The notes below the pieces were generated by a model. It ran no database searches, had not been told where the DNA came from, and saw nothing but the letters and a program-made list of their open reading frames with translations. Below are positions 8,887-17,740 of a stretch of 64,000 bases of DNA, piece after piece (position 1 is the first letter of the stretch; every line of letters begins with the position of its first letter). The position numbers and the translations under genes were made by a program. Source of the stretch: Streptomyces sp. NBC_01803 (GTDB taxonomy: Bacteria > Actinomycetota > Actinomycetes > Streptomycetales > Streptomycetaceae); the NCBI RefSeq assembly GCF_035917415.1, contig NZ_CP109073.1, forward strand, positions 1 to 64,000. Direction: 5' to 3'.

Positions 8887-9810
8887 ATGTCCCAGTCCGG
8901 CACCGAGTCCACGTCCGAGTCCGAAAAGGTCGGCAGCGTCAGCCGGCAGCGCTACGAGCAGATCGTCGCCGAGCTGCGGGATGTCGTTGAGCAGCAGTCG
9001 CAGGGGCAGTTCCTGATCGGGGACCGGGCCCTGGAGATCGAGCCGATGCGCCCTCACGGAGGCCGGCACGAGGCGGCTCCGGGGCAGGAGCTGTTCACGG
9101 TGCGCGAGTCGCTGTTCCGGCTCGCGGAGGACATCGGCCTGTCCTACAACACGGTCGAGCGCCAGCGGTGGACGGCCTCGCGCTGGCCTCGGGAGAAGCG
9201 GCAGCCGGGGGTGTCCTTCACCGTTCACCGCATCCTGGCCAGCATCGCGGATGACGAAGAGAGGTTCGCGGCGATCGCCGACCCGCCGCCGGGCCGACCG
9301 TGCTGGACGCCGGACGAGGCCAACCGGCGGGTCGGCCAGCGGGTGGCCAAGCCCGTCACCCCGCAGGAGAAGATCACGGCCGTCCACACCCTGGTCCGGG
9401 ATGAGGAGGTGGCGGCCAAGGTGACCACGGACATGTTGCACCGGCCCGAGGTCGCCTTCCGGGCCATGTCGGACGACACCGCCCGGCACATGGTCAACCA
9501 CGCCCAGGCCGAGCGGGGCCGCCAGGCCCGCGAAGACTTCGAGGACACCAGCCCTGTCGCCCCGGCCGTCCGGCAGGTCGAGCGGACGGTCGAGTTCCTG
9601 GACCTGGTCACGGCCTGCCACGCGTTCGTGGCCGCCGCCGGCCGGATCGTCCCGGGCCTTCGGGACCGGCAGCTCGGGGAGGACGAACAGGTCCTGGTCC
9701 ACGAGCGGGTGGCCAGGGTGCGCGCGACCTGCGACTGGATCGAGACCGCGGTGGACACCGGCCGGGTCGACGTGGACGCCGAGCTCGCCCGCCTGCTGCG
9801 GGGCGAGTAG
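8887..9810 (+). CDS. DUF6192-like plasmid-type protein
   Basis: About 307 residues from the ATG at 8887 (purine-rich GAAGGCGG upstream; an in-frame start at 8803 is possible). The opening RYEQIVAELRDVVEQQ...GQFLIGDRALEIEP, followed by a segment like a helix-turn-helix (LAEDIGLSYNTVERQRWTAS), matches what I remember of the DUF6192 family in Streptomyces mobile DNA. The C-terminus is helical. It is probably DNA-binding. Its stop is two bases from the next start, so the two genes form one operon. The family name is from memory. Confidence 0.65.
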   Translation: MSQSGTESTSESEKVGSVSRQRYEQIVAELRDVVEQQSQGQFLIGDRALEIEPMRPHGGRHEAAPGQELFTVRESLFRLAEDIGLSYNTVERQRWTASRWPREKRQPGVSFTVHRILASIADDEERFAAIADPPPGRPCWTPDEANRRVGQRVAKPVTPQEKITAVHTLVRDEEVAAKVTTDMLHRPEVAFRAMSDDTARHMVNHAQAERGRQAREDFEDTSPVAPAVRQVERTVEFLDLVTACHAFVAAAGRIVPGLRDRQLGEDEQVLVHERVARVRATCDWIETAVDTGRVDVDAELARLLRGE

Positions 9811-9812
9811 CC

Positions 9813-10235
9813 ATGCCCCGCGCCTCCCGCCGCAGGGGCGAGGCGGCGCGACGGCACGCCGACACCGTGCGGTTTGTGCTCTTCGAGGCCCGCCCGGCCG
9901 GGCTGACCTTCCCGCAGCTGGTCCGGGCCACTGAACTCACCCCCAGCCAGGTCCGCTCCGGGCTGGCCTGCCTGCGGGATGTCATCGCCGAGCGCGGCTG
10001 GCCGCCGCTGGTACACACGCGGGCCGACGGCTACCGCTTCACCGGGGACAAGACAGAGCTGGAGGAGTACGAGCGGGCCGTGATCCGGGAGAAGCTCACC
10101 CAGATCCGCCGTCTGATCACCGGAACGGTGGCCCCGCACGCCGCCCTTCACCCCGGCGACCGGTGGGTGCGCCACCTCGTCGCCCAGCTCAACTCCATCG
10201 AATCCACCCTCGACGTGATGCTCGCCGAACGATAA
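9813..10235 (+). CDS. RacP-like winged-helix protein
   Basis: 140 residues, translationally coupled to the preceding gene. RRHADTVRFVLFEARPAGLT followed by ATELTPSQVRSGLACLRDV resembles a winged-helix DNA-binding domain. The C-terminus, ending LNSIESTLDVML, is a helical tail. Streptomyces proteins annotated RacP have this layout and sit behind DUF6192 genes. The DNA-binding role is inferred. Confidence 0.6.
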   Translation: MPRASRRRGEAARRHADTVRFVLFEARPAGLTFPQLVRATELTPSQVRSGLACLRDVIAERGWPPLVHTRADGYRFTGDKTELEEYERAVIREKLTQIRRLITGTVAPHAALHPGDRWVRHLVAQLNSIESTLDVMLAER

Positions 10236-10251
10236 GGAGAGGAGCGAACGG

Positions 10252-11103
10252 GTGCGCCGGCGCCGTTACCCCTCGGACACCACGGCCGCCGAGTGGGCCC
10301 TGCTCGAACCGCTGCTGCCCGTCCCGGCCTGCGAAACAAGCCGGGGCGGGCGGCCGGAGAAACACCCGCGCCGGGAGATCATCGACGCCATACGGTATGT
10401 CGTCGATTCCGGCTGCAAGTGGCGTGCTCTCCCACGCGACTTCCCGCCCTGGCGCACCGTCTACGGGTTCATGGCCCGCTGGGCGGCGGCCGGCGTCGTC
10501 GGGCAGATCCGCGACCAGCTCCGCCGCCGCATCCGCCTCGCCATGGGCCGCGCCCCGCGGGCGGTGGCTACCGTCATCGACTCCCAGAGCATCCGGGCCG
10601 CCGAGACCGTCAGCCGGGCCACCCGCGGCTACGACGCGGCGAAGAAGGTCAACGGACGCAAGAGACACCTGGTCGTGGACACCAAGGGGCTGCCGCTGCT
10701 TGTCATGGTCACCCCGGCCGACATGACCGACCGCGACGCCGCCAAGGAGGTCCTCTTCCGGCTGCGGCTGATGCACCCGGAGATCACCATCGTCTGGGCC
10801 GACTCCGCCTACGCCGGCACCCTCGTCACCTGGGCCAAGACCTTCCTCGGCCTGACCATCAAAACCGTCTCCCGCCCCAGGGACGCCGTCGGCTTCATCG
10901 TCCTGCCCCGCAGATGGGTCGTCGAGAGATCGCTCGCGTGGATCATGCACGCACGCCGCCACGCCCGGGACTACGAACGCCTCCCCCAGCACTCCGAAAC
11001 CCTGATCACCTGGGCCGCGATCACCCTTATGGCCCGCCGCATCACCCGCCGGCGGCCAGCGCGGCCAACTGACCCGCCGCTCCAGCTCGCGCAAGCCGCC
11101 TGA
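10252..11103 (+). CDS. IS5-family transposase
   Basis: 283 residues with an N-terminal DUF4096-type domain (RYPSDTTAAEWALLEPLLP...) and a DDE domain. Catalytic residues are seen in VIDSQSIRAAE, WADSAYAG and RRWVVERSLAW. Translation starts at GTG after GGAGAGGAG. The gene begins 16 bases after the RacP-like stop. I could not identify terminal inverted repeats, so the element borders are undefined. The frame is intact in a single reading frame. Confidence 0.85.
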   Translation: MRRRRYPSDTTAAEWALLEPLLPVPACETSRGGRPEKHPRREIIDAIRYVVDSGCKWRALPRDFPPWRTVYGFMARWAAAGVVGQIRDQLRRRIRLAMGRAPRAVATVIDSQSIRAAETVSRATRGYDAAKKVNGRKRHLVVDTKGLPLLVMVTPADMTDRDAAKEVLFRLRLMHPEITIVWADSAYAGTLVTWAKTFLGLTIKTVSRPRDAVGFIVLPRRWVVERSLAWIMHARRHARDYERLPQHSETLITWAAITLMARRITRRRPARPTDPPLQLAQAA

Positions 11104-11134
11104 AGGGCTGTGGAGAACCGGGAGACGGGGTCCA

Positions 11135-11838
11135 ATGAATGGCATGCCCTCTCAGCGCAATCATCAGTTACAGAGAGCCGCCCGGCGTGCATCCGAGGCC
11201 GCTTCGTCGCCAGATCTCGAAGTGTCGTCGCGCCGGGGAATGGACTGGGCCCGCTGGATCGAGCTGGGCTCTGTAGTACTGGCGTCCCTCGTGGCGGTGG
11301 CCGGGCTGTGGTACTCCAACATCCAAGTCCAAGGGGAAGTCCGCGCGACCCGGGAGGGACAGATCACCGACCGGTACAACGCAGCCGTCACCAACCTCGG
11401 TGACGATGCCCTGGACGTACGCCTAGGCGGGATCTACGCCCTGCAGCGCATCATGACCGACTCTCCGCGCGACCATCCCACCATCGCCAACATCCTCGCC
11501 ACGTACATCCGTACCCACAGCCGCCCCTCAGCCGCAGATGAGGACCACACCGCGGAGCAGCCTGACGTTTACGCCGCCGCCAACATCCTCGTTACTCGTA
11601 ACCCCGACCACGACAACGGCTTCATCCCCAACCTGAGTGCAGCGGAGTTGCGCGGTGCAGACCTGTCCGACGCGTTCCTGGAGGGAGCGGACCTGAGGGG
11701 CGCGGACCTGTCCGGAGTTTTCATGACCGATGCAGACCTGAGCTCGGCGTTGCTCATGGATGCGGACCTGAACCGTGCATTCCTGAGTGACACGGACCTG
11801 AGCCTTGCGTTCCTGGACGGCGCGGACTTGCGGGGGGG
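11135..11838 (+). pseudogene. Pentapeptide-repeat membrane protein, 5' part
   Basis: Encodes an N-terminal membrane segment (WIELGSVVLASLVAVAGLWY), a region with DRYNAAVTNLGDDALDVRLGGIYAL typical of actinobacterial pentapeptide-repeat proteins, and then A-D-L-x-x repeats starting near residue 175. The frame is broken in the repeats at the G-run by the IS110-type element. The remainder resumes at 13321. Before insertion the junction would have read DLRGADLSGADL. Such repeats fold into a right-handed quadrilateral helix; the function here is unknown. Confidence 0.8.
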
Positions 11839-11855
11839 TGCCTCTATGTTTTTCG

Positions 11856-13058
11856 TCAAGGGAGGCGTGGGGTTCTGGGTTCGTAGAAGGTGCCGTCGCG
11901 GAGCATGGCGAAGAGGACGCTGATGCGGTGGCGGGCGAGGCGGAGGAGGGCTTGGGTGTGGGTCTTCCCCCGGTCCCGGCATTTGTCGTAGTAGGTGCGG
12001 GAGGCGGGATCGTGGAGGGCGGCGAACGCGGAGAGGAACATGGCCCGTTTGAGTTGCCGGTTTCCGCTTCTGGGTGCGTGTTCGCCGTGGATCGAGGTCC
12101 CGGACGACTTGGTCGTGGGGGCGAGTCCGGCGTAGGAGGCGAGGTGGGCGGCGCTGGGGAAGCTGGTGCCGTCGCCGACGGTGACCAGCAGGACGGCGGC
12201 GGTCCTGACCGCGACCCCCGGCATCGAGGTCAGGACCTTGGAAAGAGGGTGCTCCTCCAGCAGGGCTTTGATCTGGGCTTCCAGAGCGCGGCGCTGTTCG
12301 TGGACGGCGGCCAGGGAGCGGGCCAGGGACGGGATGACGACGTCGAGAGTGCCGGTCCCGGGAACGACGACGGTCTGTTCGTCGAGCGCGTCGAAGACCT
12401 CGTCGATCAGCCGCTGGGCCATGCGCGGGGCCTTGGGCCGGATCACCTCAACGAGCCTGCGCCGACCGGCCTTTCGCAACGCGGACGGGGAACCGTAGCG
12501 TTCCAGCAGCCAGGTCACGGCCTGGTGGTCCAGGCGCGGCCCGAGCACGCGTTCCAGCGAGGGGTGGAACTGGGTGAGCAGGCCGCGTATCCGGTTGGAG
12601 GTGCGGGTGGCCTCGGCCGCGAGGTCCTGGTCGAAGCCGACCAGCACGGTCAGCTCGGCGGTGATCTCGTCGGTGAGTTCCAGCGAGCGCAGGGTGTGCG
12701 GCATGGTGCGGGCGGCGTCCGCGATCACCGCGGCGTCCTTCGCGTCGGTCTTCGCCTCGCCCGGGTACAGGTCGGCGATCCTTCGCATGGCCAGGCCCGG
12801 CAGGTAGGCGACCTTGCAGCCCGCGTCGCGGGCGACCGTGAGCGGGAGGGCTCCGATGGAGGCGGGCTGGTCGACGATCACCAGCACGGTTCCGAACTTC
12901 GCCGCGAGCTTGTCGAACACGGCCCGCAGCTTCGGCTCGCTGTTGGGCAGCTGCTTGTCGAAGACCTTCTTGCCGGCCGGAGTCAGCCCGTGCCCGTGAT
13001 GGGTGCTCTTGCCGACGTCCAGGCCGAGGAAGACGCCCACGTCGTCGATGTCGTACAA
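11856..13058 (-). CDS. IS110-family transposase, copy 1
   Basis: 400 residues from TTG 13058, preceded by GGGAGGACGGG. Upstream in-frame GTG starts would run into the presumed noncoding end. The N-terminal DEDD domain begins VFLGLDVGKSTHHGHGL and contains KTDAKDAAVIAD. The C-terminal Transposase_20 domain carries LTSMPGVAVRTAAVLL, LASYAGLAPTTKSSGTS and GNRQLKRAMFLSAFAAL, with the catalytic Ser in SSG. Family members act as RNA-guided recombinases. The protein from copy 2 is identical. Confidence 0.9.
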   Translation of the reverse strand: MYDIDDVGVFLGLDVGKSTHHGHGLTPAGKKVFDKQLPNSEPKLRAVFDKLAAKFGTVLVIVDQPASIGALPLTVARDAGCKVAYLPGLAMRRIADLYPGEAKTDAKDAAVIADAARTMPHTLRSLELTDEITAELTVLVGFDQDLAAEATRTSNRIRGLLTQFHPSLERVLGPRLDHQAVTWLLERYGSPSALRKAGRRRLVEVIRPKAPRMAQRLIDEVFDALDEQTVVVPGTGTLDVVIPSLARSLAAVHEQRRALEAQIKALLEEHPLSKVLTSMPGVAVRTAAVLLVTVGDGTSFPSAAHLASYAGLAPTTKSSGTSIHGEHAPRSGNRQLKRAMFLSAFAALHDPASRTYYDKCRDRGKTHTQALLRLARHRISVLFAMLRDGTFYEPRTPRLP

Positions 13059-13320
13059 CCCGTCCTCCCGAACAGGGCTCGTGCGGTGCTGGCCAGGGCG
13101 ATGGCGCCGTACGTGCGCATCCACGTTATGCAGACCTGCCGCCCGCAAGCGGCCGGGCATTGCGCCAGGCCGGGCGGTGGTCGGACCTCTCATCAGCGTC
13201 TCCAACGGCACCCCACGGGCCCGGTGACACCACCCCCCAGGTCATGCGTTCGACAGAGGGGAACAGTCATGCCGGGCCCGGAGGCCAGCGGTCCTCTTGC
13301 AGGACCGCGAAGAACATAAC
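13059..13320 (-). ncRNA. Candidate bridge RNA in IS110 end, copy 1
   Basis: Noncoding 262-bp end upstream of the transposase, where IS110 elements encode the bridge (seek) RNA. A perfect 8-bp stem with a 5-base loop (GCGGTCCT/AGGACCGC, 13288-13308) lies 12 bases from the element end, the place expected for the 5' stem-loop. Guide loops were not resolved by eye. Confidence 0.4.
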
Positions 13321-13580
13321 GGGGGGGGGCGGACCTGAGCGGGGCGGATCTCAGCTACGCGTACCTGATCGATTCGGGTCACGGCCCCCCGTTGGGCGGG
13401 ACGGAACTGCCCGATGCGGACTTGAGCGGGGCGGACCTGAGAGGCGCGGACCTAAACGGCGCGGCGGTCACTGTGGAACAGATCGTTTCCGCAGTCATCG
13501 ACTCATCCACGAGGTTGCCGGCGAACCTTTCCGACGACCCTGCCGTGCGCGCACGGATCACGGAAGTCGAAGCGGAGTAG
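13321..13580 (+). pseudogene. Pentapeptide-repeat protein, 3' part
   Basis: Continuation of the gene broken at 11838. Repeats ADLSGADLS and, after a short insert, DADLSGADLRGADLNGAAV are followed by a normal C-terminus ending ITEVEAE. It has no start of its own. Confidence 0.75.
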
Positions 13581-13651
13581 GCACGAGTTGGTCGCCGCGG
13601 CAGTCGGCCCGGCGGCCGTCTGAGGCCGCATTGCCAACCCTGCGAGCTTAG

Positions 13652-13672
13652 GGTTCGGAAACACGTACTCAG
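13652..13672 (-). repeat. Junction motif copy 2, partial
   Basis: CTGAGTACGTGTTT on the reverse strand, then CCGAACC in place of TTGATCC. It ends the truncated fragment of the 22270-type gene. Confidence 0.45.
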
Positions 13673-14017
13673 CACCAGCCAGCCCCCGCTGCCGGGGATC
13701 GGCAGGTAGAAGTCGAGCAGCGTGCCGGGGCGGTCAGCGGGCTGTCCCAGTTCCCGGGCGTCGCGGGAAGTCTCCTGGCGGCGGCAGCGCACCGCCTCAG
13801 CGGCCGGCAGGCTGACCACGGAGGTGTCGGCCTCCTGCGCGTACCTGGCCCTGATCGTGTCGGCCATCCTCGTCACGGGCAGTTGCACGACTGGGGCTGG
13901 ATCCCCGGCCTCGACACTGACAAGGAGAGAGGCCGGCACCGGTATGCCCAGCGCGGCCTGAGTGGAGACGTAGAGCTCGATACCGTCCCGCGCGGCCGCG
14001 TCCTCCACCACGGTGGC
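13660..14017 (-). pseudogene. Fragment of the 22270-type WXG-locus protein
   Basis: Reverse-strand frame encoding RDGIELYVSTQAALGIPVPA, AVRCRRQETSRDARELGQPA and DRPGTLLDFYLPIPGS. It aligns closely with the middle of the 218-residue protein at 22270-22926. The first 75 or so residues and the C-terminal 25 are missing. The 3' break coincides with the junction motif at 13659-13672. Confidence 0.6.
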
Positions 14018-14134
14018 ACCGCCCGCGAACACCAACGCCTCTACACCACCCCCGACCAGAGCGACTACATACCGACCGCCTGAACCGCGACGCTGAACTT
14101 GACAGGCACGCCCCATCAGCCGGGCGCCGACCGG

Positions 14135-15088
14135 TCAGTGAGGCCGCTCGTGGGCGGCGAGGATCTCCTTGAGAACGAACGACGCGTCCGCTGGCAGACC
14201 GTCGCCGTCGCGAACCGCTCCGGCGCAGACGACCAGGGCCTTCCAGAGCGCCCAGCCTTGTCCACGCCCCCAGGTCGCCTCGTCCACCTCCAGCCGATCG
14301 CGGAACGCGGCCCGGCTCTTGCCGGCCAGCATCGTCCAGGCGATCGCCAGATCGCAGGCAGGGTCTCCAGCCCCGCAGGTGCCGAAGTCGATGACGGCCG
14401 CGAGCGCACCGTCCTTCACCAAAAGGTTTCCCGAGGCCATGTCACCGTGGAACCAGACCGGCCGACCGTCCCACGAGGCTCGCAACGCCCGTTCCCAGAC
14501 CTCCCCGGCGGCCTCGGTCCGGATCAGGCCGTCCAAGGTCTCCAGAGCGGCCCGGACCCACCCGTCATAGGTCGTCAGTGGTCCGCCTCGGAACCAATTG
14601 TGCAGTCCCGGGCCCGGTCCGCCTGTCGGGTCGACCCGCTGCAGGGACACGAGGAACTCCGCGAGATCGATGGCGAACGCGGTCATGTCCTCCACGACAG
14701 CACGGTCCGCGGGCTCGCCACCGAGCCACCGATACACCGACCAGTCGTGCGGAAAGCCCTCATCGGGTACGCCTCTGGCCAGCGGAACCGGGACCTCCAA
14801 CGGCAACGCGGGTGCGAGAACCGGCAGCCACCGGTGTTCCTTCTCCACCGCCAGCGCGTACTCCTCGGCCGTCGGCAGCCGCACCAACATCTCGTCACCG
14901 AGACGAAAGGTGCAGTTGTCCCAACCCTGTGCATCGACCGGCCGGACCTCAAGGCCGGACCACTGCGGGAACTGCGCGGCGATCAACCTGCCCGCCACCG
15001 CGGCGTCGACCGGCTTCCGGTCCGGCAACGGCAGGACCTCGGGCGTCTCGTTCATCGGAGGCCGACCGTATGACGCCCCATCGGTCAC
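14135..15088 (-). CDS. Aminoglycoside phosphotransferase-family kinase
   Basis: 317 residues of the APH/choline-kinase fold. The catalytic loop reads WFHGDMASGNLL (H214-D216) and the metal-binding segment VIDFGTCGAGDPACDLA (D234). The N-lobe has GWDNCTFRLGDEMLVRLP. A second Met at 15055 is an alternative start; neither has a strong ribosome-binding site. Members phosphorylate antibiotics or small metabolites; this subgroup often has no proven substrate, so a resistance role is not established. The 3' neighbour on the same strand is a decayed fragment. Confidence 0.8.
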   Translation of the reverse strand: MTDGASYGRPPMNETPEVLPLPDRKPVDAAVAGRLIAAQFPQWSGLEVRPVDAQGWDNCTFRLGDEMLVRLPTAEEYALAVEKEHRWLPVLAPALPLEVPVPLARGVPDEGFPHDWSVYRWLGGEPADRAVVEDMTAFAIDLAEFLVSLQRVDPTGGPGPGLHNWFRGGPLTTYDGWVRAALETLDGLIRTEAAGEVWERALRASWDGRPVWFHGDMASGNLLVKDGALAAVIDFGTCGAGDPACDLAIAWTMLAGKSRAAFRDRLEVDEATWGRGQGWALWKALVVCAGAVRDGDGLPADASFVLKEILAAHERPH

Positions 15089-15210
15089 GGCAAGCCGATT
15101 TCCGATCGCCCCGGACTCCCCCGGGCTCTATGCCTGCCGCGTACCGAGACCTGAACCGCGATCTTCACTTCAAAAGAGCCGCACCCAAAGCCATAAGCCC
15201 TGGCAGCATC

Positions 15211-15251
15211 ACCGACTCTCACGACCGCTGACACCAAACCGCGAGATCGCA
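15211..15251 (+). repeat. 41-bp dispersed noncoding repeat, copy B
   Basis: 36 of 41 bases match 4367-4407. It lies between the kinase gene and the broken XRE-cupin regulator. Confidence 0.55.
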
Positions 15252-15882
15252 CGGTGAACGCTACGCCCGCTTCACCTCCGTCGAACAGCAGATCGTCCAG
15301 GCGCTGCCAGCCGTGCCGGACCGAGCCTGGATGGAACAGGCAGTCGCCCGGCCCCAGCTCCACGGACCCCCGGCCCTCGAAGTCGACGCGCAGCCGCCCC
15401 TCCACCACCAGCAGGGCCTCGTCCTGCTCCCGCTAGAACCAGCCCTCGATGTCCTGCCCCGGCTCCACGGCGTAGTCGATGATCTCGGCAATCGCCCCCG
15501 TGTGGCGCGCGGTCCTCGCGTACGCGGTGTCCGGGCGTTCGTTGAGCGGGCTGACCTCGCGGCGCGCCGCGCGCACCACATGGATGTCCGGGGCCGGGGC
15601 CGTCGGCATCAGCGCTGCCGGTGACAGGCCGAGAGCCTCCGCCAGCCGGTAGACGGTGTTCACCGACGGGGCGCTCTGCCCCCGCTCCACCTGACTGAGG
15701 AACGGCTGGCTGATCCCGGCCAGCGCCGCCAACTCCCGCGTGGACAAACCCGCCCGCAGCCGCGCCGCCCGCACCGCCGCACCCACCAGGGCGCTGGCGT
15801 CCGGCCTCTCCCCCGCGATGGCCTCTCCCGCCCCGGAGATGGACGGCCGGCCTGCGGGCTCACTCCTTCGCTGATAGGTCAT
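15240..15882 (-). pseudogene. XRE-cupin regulator broken by a stop codon
   Basis: The first 149 codons give an XRE helix-turn-helix (VRAARLRAGLSTRELAALAG then ISQPFLSQVERGQSAPSVNT) and the beginning of a cupin domain (AEIIDYAVEPGQDIEGWF). A TAG at 15433-15435 interrupts it. The same frame then continues with the rest of the cupin: REQDEALLVVEGRLRVDFEG, ELGPGDCLFHPGSVRHGWQR. One point mutation therefore splits an otherwise intact regulator of about 200 residues. The truncated product would keep the DNA-binding domain. Confidence 0.75.
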
Positions 15883-16012
15883 ACCATTCAGTATCCCGGA
15901 CCGGGCAGAGCTGGATCACCGTTTTGCGGTCACCGAGAACCAGGGGCTCGCACAGTCCGCCCAGGTGTTCGGCCGGCCCGTGCTCAGCAGGTCCGGACCT
16001 GGGCGGCGAGGA

Positions 16013-16195
16013 GGCGATGCCGTCCTCGGATACGCTCGCCAGCCGGTCGAGGACCGTGTCGGGGAGGGTGTCGAGCGGGTCGGTGGCGGACAGGCGGAGC
16101 CGGAGGAGTCGGTCCAGCGAGACGTCGATGTCCTCGTGGCGGTGCTCCACCAGTCCGTCGGTGTACAGCAGCAGCACGCCGACGCCCGGTCCGGG
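16013..16195 (-). pseudogene. SpoIIE-type phosphatase fragment
   Basis: Sixty codons ending a PP2C/SpoIIE domain: GVLLLYTDGLVEHRHEDIDV, then RLLRLRLSATDPLDTLPDTV. It joins upstream, in one open frame, to a transposase fragment. Only the C-terminal part of the domain survives. Confidence 0.6.
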
Positions 16196-16237
16196 GGCCC
16201 ACGGTGTGCTCGTAGCGGCCCAGCCCCGTGCCCAGCC

Positions 16238-16420
16238 CCGTGCCCGGACGGCCTTGCGGATCCGCGCGTTGACGGACTCGATGGCGTTCGCTGAACAGAT
16301 GACCTTGCGAATCTCCACGTCGAACGCGAGGAAGGGCACGAACTCGGCCCAGGCGTTCTCCCACAGCCGCGCGATCGCCGGGTACTTCGTGCCCCACGCC
16401 TCGCTGAACTCCAGGAACCG
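16238..16420 (-). mobile_element. IS256/Mutator transposase remnant
   Basis: About 60 codons with the Mutator-type end: FSEAWGTKYPAIARLWENAW, FVPFLAFDVEIRKVICSANA, IESVNARIRKAVRARG. The catalytic core and both element ends are absent. It sits between the relaxase and phosphatase fragments. Confidence 0.7.
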
Positions 16421-16875
16421 TGTCGTGCCCGGCCTCCACCGCACGGCGGACCGTGTCGTCGCCCAGGGCCCACAGCACGTGGACGCTCGAGGGCGGGCGG
16501 AACGCCTCATCCCACGCCGCCACTGGCTCACGGTCCCCGCTGGCCCGGGGGAACGCGCGGCCCAGCCGCGTCGCACGCTCCCGCCTCACGCGGAGTGCGG
16601 CCGGCGGCGAGCAGCCCGTCGGCGAGCTCGTCGGCACAGGGGTGGCGGCCATGGCCGAACAGCAGCTCCGCCTCCCGCACGGTCACGGCCGCGCCTTCCG
16701 CCAGGCCGAGCGCCGGCAGCCCCGAACCGGTCCACACACCCGGCAGCACACCCGCACCGCGACCCGGCACCCGGCCATGCTCCTGGCCGTGGCCCACGCC
16801 GGGCGTGGCGGTGACGACATCGCGGGTGTAATAGCGCCATCCCGACCCCGCCACAACCTTCCCGAGACTCAACAC
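16421..16875 (-). pseudogene. MobF relaxase N-terminal fragment
   Basis: Starts GTG 16875 with VLSLGKVVAGSGWRYYTRDV, the tyrosine-bearing start of a TrwC-type relaxase. It continues through GLPALGLAEGAAVTVREAEL and LFGHGRHPCADEL. A frameshift near 16620 leads to EAFRPPSSVHVLWALGDDTV and it ends abruptly at the IS256 remnant. The order of motifs matches the intact relaxase at 6197-8164, so this is a second, decayed relaxase gene. Confidence 0.65.
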
Positions 16876-16950
16876 ACCCTCCAGCCAAACACCCACGCCC
16901 GGGGCCGGTGACAGGGTGCGGGGCGGTGCGGTCCGGTATGGCGGACCTGG

Positions 16951-17196
16951 CTGGACGGTGAGGAGATCGAGCTGCCCGCGAGCATCGATGGGATCCGGGC
17001 CGCGCTGCCGCCCGAGCGGCGGGCGGAGTTCGACCAGGAGGTCGGGGCCGCGGCGGCCGGGGAGCTGTTCCTGCTGCTGGGGCACTGGGCGCAGGAAACC
17101 CGGCCGGACCTGCGTGCGGCCCCGGAGGAGACGTTCCGGCGCCTGGAGGCGGGCGACTTCACCGGGATGGTCGCGGCCGAGGATCTGGCCGAGTAA
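16951..17196 (+). pseudogene. Antitoxin-like (DUF6247-type) remnant
   Basis: Open frame ending TAA at 17194-17196. It encodes ASIDGIRAALPPERRAEFDQ and, near the end, RRLEAGDFTGMVAAEDLAE. This resembles DUF6247 proteins that precede RelE-like toxins in Streptomyces. No start codon is visible in frame near the expected N-terminus; the 5' end abuts relaxase debris on the other strand. The family call is from memory and the N-terminus is probably lost. Confidence 0.45.
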
Positions 17197-17441
17197 GCCG
17201 CCGCTACCGCCTCCAGTACTCCAACGAGGCTCGTGACGCGCTGAAGACGATGAACCGCGAGCGGCGCAGGCGGTACGACGCCGCGATGGCCGAGGTGACC
17301 GCCGATCCCTACGCCCACGGCAAGGCACTGGGCGGCAACAAGGACCGGAGGCAGGCCGCGCTGGCCGGCACCCTGACGGTGTACTGGGTCAGCTCCGGTG
17401 TGCTGACCGTCTCGTTGGTCACCATCGTCCACACCGACTAG
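17193..17441 (+). pseudogene. RelE/ParE-like toxin, start codon apparently lost
   Basis: The frame overlaps the end of the preceding one and encodes SRRYRLQYSNEARDALKTM then NRERRRRYDAAMAEVTADPY and GGNKDRRQAALAGTLTVYWV. This is the layout of small RelE/ParE-type toxins of about 80 residues. The position expected to hold the start reads GTA (17193-17195), where GTG would give the usual GTGA overlap with the antitoxin stop. The first in-frame ATG, at 17250, would omit the first strand and helix. Only a truncated product may be made. Confidence 0.55.
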
Positions 17442-17740
17442 CTGTTGCCCTGTCTGGTCCGGGCCGCCGTCAACGAGCCGCCCTCCAGCAGTCCCCCGCG
17501 CGGGTGGAACCCCGGTGTCCTCGGGCTCGCGCGGGTGCGCGTGCGGGGCGGTGTGGTCAGCTCCTTCCAGGACGGCGCCGGGGTACGGCTGGCATCGTCG
17601 GGCGTGAGGGACAGCGGGTCACCACCGCAGCGTCAGACCACCATGGCGCCGAACTCCGGGAGTCGTGTCCCCGGGGGATGAGGCAGACGGTCCCGAAGCC
17701 CCGGATCGCGTACCCACCCGGCCGCTTCGCCGACGGCTGG

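Larger units (their letters stand above)
11839..13320 (-). mobile_element. IS110-family insertion sequence, copy 1
   Basis: Borders come from comparison with copy 2 (36207-37688): identity runs from TGCCTCTATG to ACATAAC, 1482 bp. Both copies sit in G-runs (7 and 9 Gs here, 5 and 5 at copy 2). The transposase gene occupies the reverse strand with a 17-bp downstream end and a 262-bp upstream end. It splits the pentapeptide-repeat gene, and both halves remain next to it, so this copy is a simple insertion. Confidence 0.9.

Noticed and set aside
11805..13319. Open frame of about 500 codons on the + strand over IS110 copy 1 (and the same at 36206-37687)
   Set aside because: It is the reverse-strand shadow of a well-recognised transposase; its Gly/Val/Glu-rich translation has no domain features.
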